Assembly (NCBI RefSeq): GCF_030678915.1
Contig: NZ_JAUUTZ010000027.1
Coordinates: 1 to 57,408, forward strand
Reading direction: 5' to 3'
DNA: 57,408 nucleotides
Source: Paracoccus wurundjeri
Lineage (GTDB): Bacteria > Pseudomonadota > Alphaproteobacteria > Rhodobacterales > Rhodobacteraceae
This document shows, piece after piece, positions 54,701 to 57,408 of the stretch. Below the pieces are notes generated by a model. It saw nothing but the letters and a program-made list of their open reading frames with translations. It had not been told where the DNA came from and did no database searches. The number at the start of each line of letters is the position of its first letter. The stretch's first letter is position 1. The position numbers were made by a program, and so were the translations under genes.

Positions 54701-57408
54701 CCTCGGTCGTGCTCTCGGCCGACGGGGATTATCTCAGCACCTCCGGTCTGGTGACCGGCGATGATATCGTCATTTCGGCCCGCGATATCCTGATCGAGAC
54801 CGGCGCGACCCGTCTGGAAACGGCGGCGGGATTCGCCGATATTGCGGGACCCGCTGCAGGCATCCGCGCCAAGGGCGATATCGGTCTCAATGCGATCCGC
54901 GACATCTCGCTGGCAGGCGTGGAACTTGCCGCTGGCCGGGATGTCACCGCCATCGCTGGCGGTGATCTGAGCCTCGGCACGGTCCGGCTCGATGCCGAAC
55001 TCGGCGATACCGAGGGTGACAATTACGATTACCTGCGCACCACCCGCCACCTGACCACTGACATCACGGCGGGCGGGGATATTTCGCTGATCTCGACCGG
55101 GGCCGCGCCGGGTGCCGATGGGCTGGCCCATGTCACGCTCGCCGGCTCTGATCTGAAAGCAGGCGGAACCATCGGCATCGCGGCAGCAAAGGGCGATGTG
55201 GAACTTCTCTCGGTGGCCGATGAGTTCTATTCCGACCGGGCCAGGAGCAGTTCATCCGCTTTCGGCCTGAATGCTAAGAGCAGCCGCGACCGGGTTTATG
55301 ATCTGTCGCAGAATACCGTCTCGCTTGCCGGCAATGAGATCGACATCTCGGCCGAGCGCGATGTCATCGCCGAAGGCACCGGCTTCACCGCGGGAGGTCG
55401 GTCCGGCCAGGATGCCGTCGACAGCGGCGACCTGCGGATCACAGCCGAGACCGGCAATATCGATTTCGGGGCGGTTGAAAGCATCCATGCCGAGAAACAC
55501 GAGGAATCCTCGAAGATCCTTGGCGGGCTGTTCTCATCCAGCAGCACGACGGAAGATGTCCTTTCCGATATGGAAGGTGTCACTGTCACCACCACGGGCG
55601 ATCTCGATCTTTCGGCGGTGGACGGTTCGGTCCTGCTGCAAGGCGGGGATTTGCAGATCGGTGGCGATCTGATCACCAGGACCGATCAGGTCTATCTGCA
55701 AGGGATCATCGATACCGAATACAGTTTCGCGCATAGTAACGACAACAACGGCTTCGTCATCACCGACCGCACCGAGGTCTCGCTTGCCGAGACTGCCGAT
55801 GCGCCCCGGATCACCACCGGGGGCCGCAACGGCTTGCTGGACCCGATTGGGCCGGCCATCCATCTGGGCGGGCGCGGTGACGAGACCTCCGGCAGTGACC
55901 AACTGACCCGGGGCGGACTCATCGAGGCGCTTGGTCCGCAGGGCATCCTGCCGATGGTGGGTGGGGAGACAGGCGATGGAACGGGCGATGGCGGCGCGGG
56001 TGGCGAACACTGGACCGCCAGCCTCAAGGATCAATATGGCGATGATGCCGAACTGACCCTGACCGCCCTGACCGATGTCACCGGGCCGGGAACGGGATAT
56101 CTGCGGGAGCTGGGAGCCGATACCTCAGGCCGCGTCACCTATGGCGATGAGGTCGAACTCCTCGATGTGCAGTATGAGGAGGTCACCCGCCAGGCAGGCG
56201 TCCTTACCAAGGCGCTCATTGCCGTCGCTACCTATGGCCAGGGCGCATGGGCCACATTTGCGACCAATACCGCTGTCGATGGGGTCATCTCGGGTGAACT
56301 CGATCTCGAGAATATCGTCAAGGATGCGGCGTTTACCGCGGTCACCGCTGGTTTCAACCTTGGTGAAGGGGCGCAGTTCGGTGGCCTCGACAGTGCCATC
56401 GATCGGTTGAAACTGTCCGATGCCGGGCTGTTCAATACCGGCACGCTCAGTCAGGAATGGCTGGTGACCGGATTGGCCGATGGGGCCGTGCAAACCGCGC
56501 TCTATGGTGGCGAGTTCACCGATCATGTCCTCGGCAGCCTTGGCGACCGGGCGATCAACGATCTTCTCGCGCTGAGTCAGGGCAAGGTGGGCGATCTCAA
56601 ATCCGGCGAAGGCTCGCTGGACGGCGCCCTGATGCACGGCCTCGCCGGCTGTGCGGCGGCCGTTGCGGGGGATCAGGATTGTGCCGCCGGGTTCGTGGCT
56701 GCCGCAGGGGCGGAACTCGCCACCGGCGCGCTGGACCGGCAGAATGGTGGAGATATGCTCGCCACCAGCGAGGCGATGAAGCATTACGTCAATCCGATCC
56801 TCGCCGCGCTCACCTCCGGCGGAGATGTCGGCCAATACAGCACCAATCTCGGTGTCCAGAGCAGCCAGCTGGCGAATAATTATCTGAGCCACGCGGAAAA
56901 CACCCGCCGTATCAATGCAGAACAAGCACTGAAAGCCTGCAACGATAGCAGCAACTGCTCGGCAGAACAGGTTGCCGAACTTACGGAAACCGTTGCTTAT
57001 TGGGATCAGGTGGATGCCGAACGCGATGCCGCTCTGACAGGGGCCTGCACGGCTGATCGCAATGGCTCGGACTGCCGCGATCTTGTGCGCGATGCACTGA
57101 TCGCGCAGGACCGTCTGCCGGGCGACTTCATTCTCAATGCTGGCAATGGTTATGCCGAAGCTCCCATACGCTACGGCGAATACGGGGCGGAGAACAGCGG
57201 CGACCCGAGGCTTGACGCGGTGGCCGCGCGCGAGCGTGCGCATATTGTGGAATATAACTCGACAGAGAACGTGCTGGCGCCCTATGAGGACATCGCGCGA
57301 AGCATCGCCCGCGATCAGGGGCTGGCCCTGATCATCGGCGGCGGCATGACACTCGCTGTTCCCGGAGGTGGGGGAGGTAAGCCTGCGGGGGGGGGGACGG
57401 TTGCGGCA
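45748..57408 (+). CDS. TpsA/CdiA-like filamentous hemagglutinin exoprotein (C-terminus beyond window)
   Basis: ATG 45748 behind AGGAGG opens a frame still open at the window end (3,887 codons). Domains: signal peptide ending LTPLALA; TPS secretion domain (about 32-290) with LGGYVQGNSNLRGG at 92-105, ANPYGITCDSCGFINT from 137 and the CxxC pair Cys145/Cys148; hemagglutinin-type beta-helix repeats; an Asp-rich linker at 652-700; six 112-residue repeats near 1091-1700; a conserved stretch at about 2790-2910 (FDPEGTQRRLGDAMVETWLI, TSDIVWLEERVV, VLVPQVYL) found in CdiA-type proteins; more hemagglutinin repeats; a DUF637-like segment at about 3490-3660 (HGLAGCAAAVAGDQDCAAGF); then LANNYLSH at 3708, a degenerate VENN boundary. 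The toxin domain and immunity gene would follow outside. Minus-strand frames across it are shadows. Confidence 0.92.
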   Translation, partial: MKRMIRQSIGIFSSIVVALSPALTPLALAEGISGTGPNGPEVLRSGNDTPLIMIETPNGAGVSHNTYDSFDIDGRGAILNNIDSNYGQTQLGGYVQGNSNLRGGPASLIINEVVADNPSELGGYLEVGGARADVVVANPYGITCDSCGFINTDHATLTTGTPQFGANGALDSIDVSRGHVAIGERGLDATGVSQFDLLSRTVSFAGAIHGQNVRVVAGRNNVIYATGAVEVKGDDGGEAPAIAIDSTVLGGMYADKITIMSSERGAGVRAPETMASNAGEMHITADGRLVMGQASAQKLTVKSRQSDVEIRQQIYAAEQAEIAAARDLVIAANGQLVSEAALSLSAGRDMVMGDGAVAGSRGAHVQAEIGGDLTMGRSAQLVAAGEIGLQAGGLALGRNALISAGADIDATLSGAGALAQGAVMVSGGALSLDGTGLELVEDAVVSSGAAADVTLDQLALNGGILQAAGDLTLDSRTVTIAGGTIQSDGALGLTTGSLTGQDHVLAASDSLSLTAGTIDLGAGRIVAGSDAELRADRLAIGGTIASRDGNLRITATRGDLDATSMLAAAGDIALESKGVMRLGHVQAGAALDIAAAGDVTGLDAFEAGGMMEIVTGGSLRGLALHAGVDVVARAAGDILIGDDPETAGTLLPHEETGTPDDDGDSSGDGDPEPNPDDDGATVPPSLTDDDTGGDDDFTITPGLLIGDVRAGRDIDMSAGGRIVIGHSAVAERDIRLDAGELIDVTAVQLGGELALQSGTGEIRIGTLVLAGDFTLETEGALSLDAISAPGSLSLWADSLTLGGVAAGSDIALTADEGDLAVTGDILSGGAITLDVKGAVSAEKIVANAAIDVTSGAGLTAETVQSGERIAIETEGDLTINGPALAEQGVTLISGGQLSSGAVQALDGAVTLASTGAANIAGAVISGTATDIRAGGDLSLQALQSGGALAIHAAGDALFNADIRSADTILADIGRSLTLAAAADADAGVALIGETDITVSAARLQLGDHAQIASRTGDVALEVAGTTELGRQASLVSTEALRLSAESLRMGRGSAAQGRKTDLALAGDLALGQNTQLVGTEQLALNAHDLTLGSQALISQQGAGPMAVALTGDLTSNGGVIQSAGGLDLMAGMIALTSSDISGTAALLAETGLNLSAGDLHLNGASVIQGRRLDLALSGDAHLGDGAQIIGGRSLQLSARNLTLGTDTLIAQQGAGVMGIDVAQALASTGGIVQSAGGLDLSAGRVTLSSSDQLGTAALLAGSALTLSADTLRLTGASAIQGDTVHLNATDRTELGASAQIIGGSELQLVTGALDLGAQALIAQQGTGVMSVAATDALTSTGGMIQSAGSLDITAGTIALTSSGEFGVAALLADTDLDLRAGVLNLTGASAIQADTVALNVADAVALGAAAQVIGRESLTLTARDLGLEAGAVLGQQGSGVMSLTLAGNLISHDGIIQSAGSLDVSAAGIALASSASGTAALLAEDALDISAGTLRMTGASAVQGRAVNMVLSGNAELGAQAQIIGAETFSLQAQDLTLGAGALIAQQGTGVMTLDLAGNLTGTDAVIQSAGGLDLSAGQITLSSETATAALLAETVLEVSADALRLAGASANQGNAVNLDLTGDAVLGDGAQVIGRETLQLAARDLALGSQALISQQGTDRMSIDLTGALTSNGGIIQSAGSLDVAAASVSLTSPSETARAALLAEDGLTLRTASVTSDTASLVQSNNGNLTLRGQNGALEISGGNWRASGDADASAGRVSISEADFGAGGDLRVDAGTGDLSFDGSVSAATIAMQAAGDATLAGRFVSPGAITFAAAGDLTHAGRITTPGTLTLSAGDLLTDMGRGELPGDASENTAQLGGLNMTGGEIAATGSYLVAGDVGMAATAGGIRNSGRITSGSILKVLATGAMINMGALEAAGLEIEAARVENHGELTSGQSLNIAATGEIANAGTIASGGSLDLNAGGMVDNRVGGEIAAHDGITRISALDMRNAGTIGLVDARFDLAGDLRNSGMLSANTSGEIGGSLINAATGRIQGGSHDLNIGALENNGAFTTTGSIALALNGGDVTNRGTLHAGPLLEIGDAGAIRNAEGAELSATRIGLEGQSLANAGEIIADENYRIVMTGQIRNTGTGLIQNGTAATGTGDVIASRLTGAEIVNAGEIVNDQGALIVTANSSLSNSGKFSALGQDSYLALHADSLPDLGRIASEGTLELANADGGLLTELVTEQGDEIVTEGVLIIKSARIENAGAIAGLGGLALEGNRLINTGLLYSGGDIALRFRDLIDNDGGLILAQDNLLVAGRGTTSDGNPDELTRLINRHGGVIQTVNGDMAFHTGTLENLREFTTTTVQGFNDYPDGAVNNNRGTWSFCADVGVDCSNSRNQADGEPIDNDQLRIQSSTVSIDFQDAQPAQILSGGDISFTGGDLLNQYSLISAAGDIGFDVDNVTNMGTETGERLRFRFTFDSNAGSGRDLPAYIRAFGYTGSEFTGDGTEESRDPAWYDPAGGGLGVVTDPEHGINYEGYPTDVQIWFQGNELVLAHAEYGILDLREFSGFTSDTRDGSTDVGYVEGRFSFPARGDWGDFNSEWGFVDPGYAFGTIHAGGTISGDVSGFLTNGAVAGGQIHRPGDRDEDFAVLAATNAREASIGGALIGGDKMVTASMLSFTPDAAGMDRENASGGEITAHDGRDLDSTEIAGLDGRSGADITGGNGTGAGWREGAEVSGRAGGDASVETGLELGDGGGAGPGEITGPGGPDDVALPGRAGVDLGAIGNDNLFVVNQDPSSDYLVESRYEFIDQDSFLSSNYFLDSLGFDPEGTQRRLGDAMVETWLIRDQIFELTGRNLLTGQGSEYEQLRAMYDNAAAQAEALGLVPGVSLTADQVAALTSDIVWLEERVVSGQRVLVPQVYLTEETIRENTHGGAQIVGDAGINLNTGGLVNVGGAIGSTGGQTVIASTGDIRNDAGLIFGGGNGAADPETGLALPSVVLSADGDYLSTSGLVTGDDIVISARDILIETGATRLETAAGFADIAGPAAGIRAKGDIGLNAIRDISLAGVELAAGRDVTAIAGGDLSLGTVRLDAELGDTEGDNYDYLRTTRHLTTDITAGGDISLISTGAAPGADGLAHVTLAGSDLKAGGTIGIAAAKGDVELLSVADEFYSDRARSSSSAFGLNAKSSRDRVYDLSQNTVSLAGNEIDISAERDVIAEGTGFTAGGRSGQDAVDSGDLRITAETGNIDFGAVESIHAEKHEESSKILGGLFSSSSTTEDVLSDMEGVTVTTTGDLDLSAVDGSVLLQGGDLQIGGDLITRTDQVYLQGIIDTEYSFAHSNDNNGFVITDRTEVSLAETADAPRITTGGRNGLLDPIGPAIHLGGRGDETSGSDQLTRGGLIEALGPQGILPMVGGETGDGTGDGGAGGEHWTASLKDQYGDDAELTLTALTDVTGPGTGYLRELGADTSGRVTYGDEVELLDVQYEEVTRQAGVLTKALIAVATYGQGAWATFATNTAVDGVISGELDLENIVKDAAFTAVTAGFNLGEGAQFGGLDSAIDRLKLSDAGLFNTGTLSQEWLVTGLADGAVQTALYGGEFTDHVLGSLGDRAINDLLALSQGKVGDLKSGEGSLDGALMHGLAGCAAAVAGDQDCAAGFVAAAGAELATGALDRQNGGDMLATSEAMKHYVNPILAALTSGGDVGQYSTNLGVQSSQLANNYLSHAENTRRINAEQALKACNDSSNCSAEQVAELTETVAYWDQVDAERDAALTGACTADRNGSDCRDLVRDALIAQDRLPGDFILNAGNGYAEAPIRYGEYGAENSGDPRLDAVAARERAHIVEYNSTENVLAPYEDIARSIARDQGLALIIGGGMTLAVPGGGGGKPAGGGTVAA
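49018..50850 (+). repeat. Six tandem 112-residue repeats in the TpsA exoprotein
   Basis: The IQSAG segment recurs at 49102, 49438, 49774, 50110, 50443 and 50773, spaced 336, 336, 336, 333 and 330 bases. Each unit has LIxQQGxGVM, IQSAGxLDxSAG, TAALLAExxL, GASxIQG and AQIIGxxxLQL in fixed order. The copies are clearly diverged at DNA level, so duplication is not recent. Confidence 0.85.

Noticed and set aside
53161..55131. 656-codon minus-strand frame within the exoprotein gene
   Set aside because: Antisense of a repetitive GC-rich coding region; the composition is that of a mirrored frame.

Overview
The window (57.4 kb, GC-rich, strongly GC-biased third codon positions) looks like accessory and catabolic chromosome or chromid DNA of an alphaproteobacterium, most likely a Rhodobacteraceae/Paracoccus-type organism. 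That placement is an inference from codon use and gene families (ABC and TTT solute uptake, FadR-type GntR regulators, an ACR3/ArsH arsenic operon); there is no rRNA or other taxonomic marker. I saw no tRNA, rRNA or CRISPR array.

Layout. 0-5.3 kb: single genes. These are the edge-truncated start of a DUF4123 (type VI secretion adaptor) gene on the minus strand, a small RNA ligase, a GNAT acetyltransferase, a Nudix hydrolase, a GFA-domain protein, a quinone-oxidoreductase-like MDR protein and a second GNAT. 5.4-8.1 kb: arsenic resistance operon arsR-arsC-acr3-arsH with a probable operator. 8.4-10.2 kb: divergent Lrp-type regulator and MFS exporter around a palindrome. 10.4-12.8 kb: an ABC-F ATPase, then a gene graveyard with a vapC remnant and an IS701-like transposase remnant. 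12.8-22.0 kb: a sugar or sugar-acid locus. It holds two uncharacterised proteins and an enolase-superfamily dehydratase on the minus strand, and a FadR-type regulator, SDR dehydrogenase, SMP-30 lactonase and complete ABC importer on the plus strand. Together they suggest uptake followed by oxidation, lactone hydrolysis and dehydration of an aldose or related acid.

22.0-34.2 kb: a mosaic surface-polysaccharide region, partly lower in GC and with genes on both strands. It starts with a decayed toxin/immunity-like pair, followed by a TagD-type glycerol-3-phosphate cytidylyltransferase, an SGNH-hydrolase-like protein, a 856-residue fusion of a CDP-glycerol glycerophosphotransferase with a GT4 glycosyltransferase, a sulfotransferase-like protein, an XcbB/CpsF-type capsule protein, a LicD-type phosphotransferase and a polysaccharide pyruvyl transferase with a long unknown C-terminus. 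IS3-like and IS256-like transposase fragments lie between these genes. The set suggests a polyol-phosphate, teichoic-acid-like surface polymer with decorations in a Gram-negative host; no export genes are in the window.

34.2-42.5 kb: a TauE exporter, then a six-gene minus-strand operon (tripartite tricarboxylate transporter TctC-TctB-TctA, an LVIVD-repeat protein, an alpha/beta hydrolase and an FAH-family hydrolase) with a divergent GntR regulator and a cluster of operator-like palindromes. It is a coherent but unassigned catabolic unit.

43.1-57.4 kb: a three-gene two-partner secretion operon: a periplasmic Sel1-repeat protein, a TpsB/FhaC-type outer-membrane transporter, and a TpsA/CdiA-like giant exoprotein open for 3,887 codons that runs off the window edge. 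It has a TPS domain, six long 112-residue repeats, a DUF637-like region and a degenerate VENN-like motif. The C-terminal toxin and any immunity gene lie outside the window.
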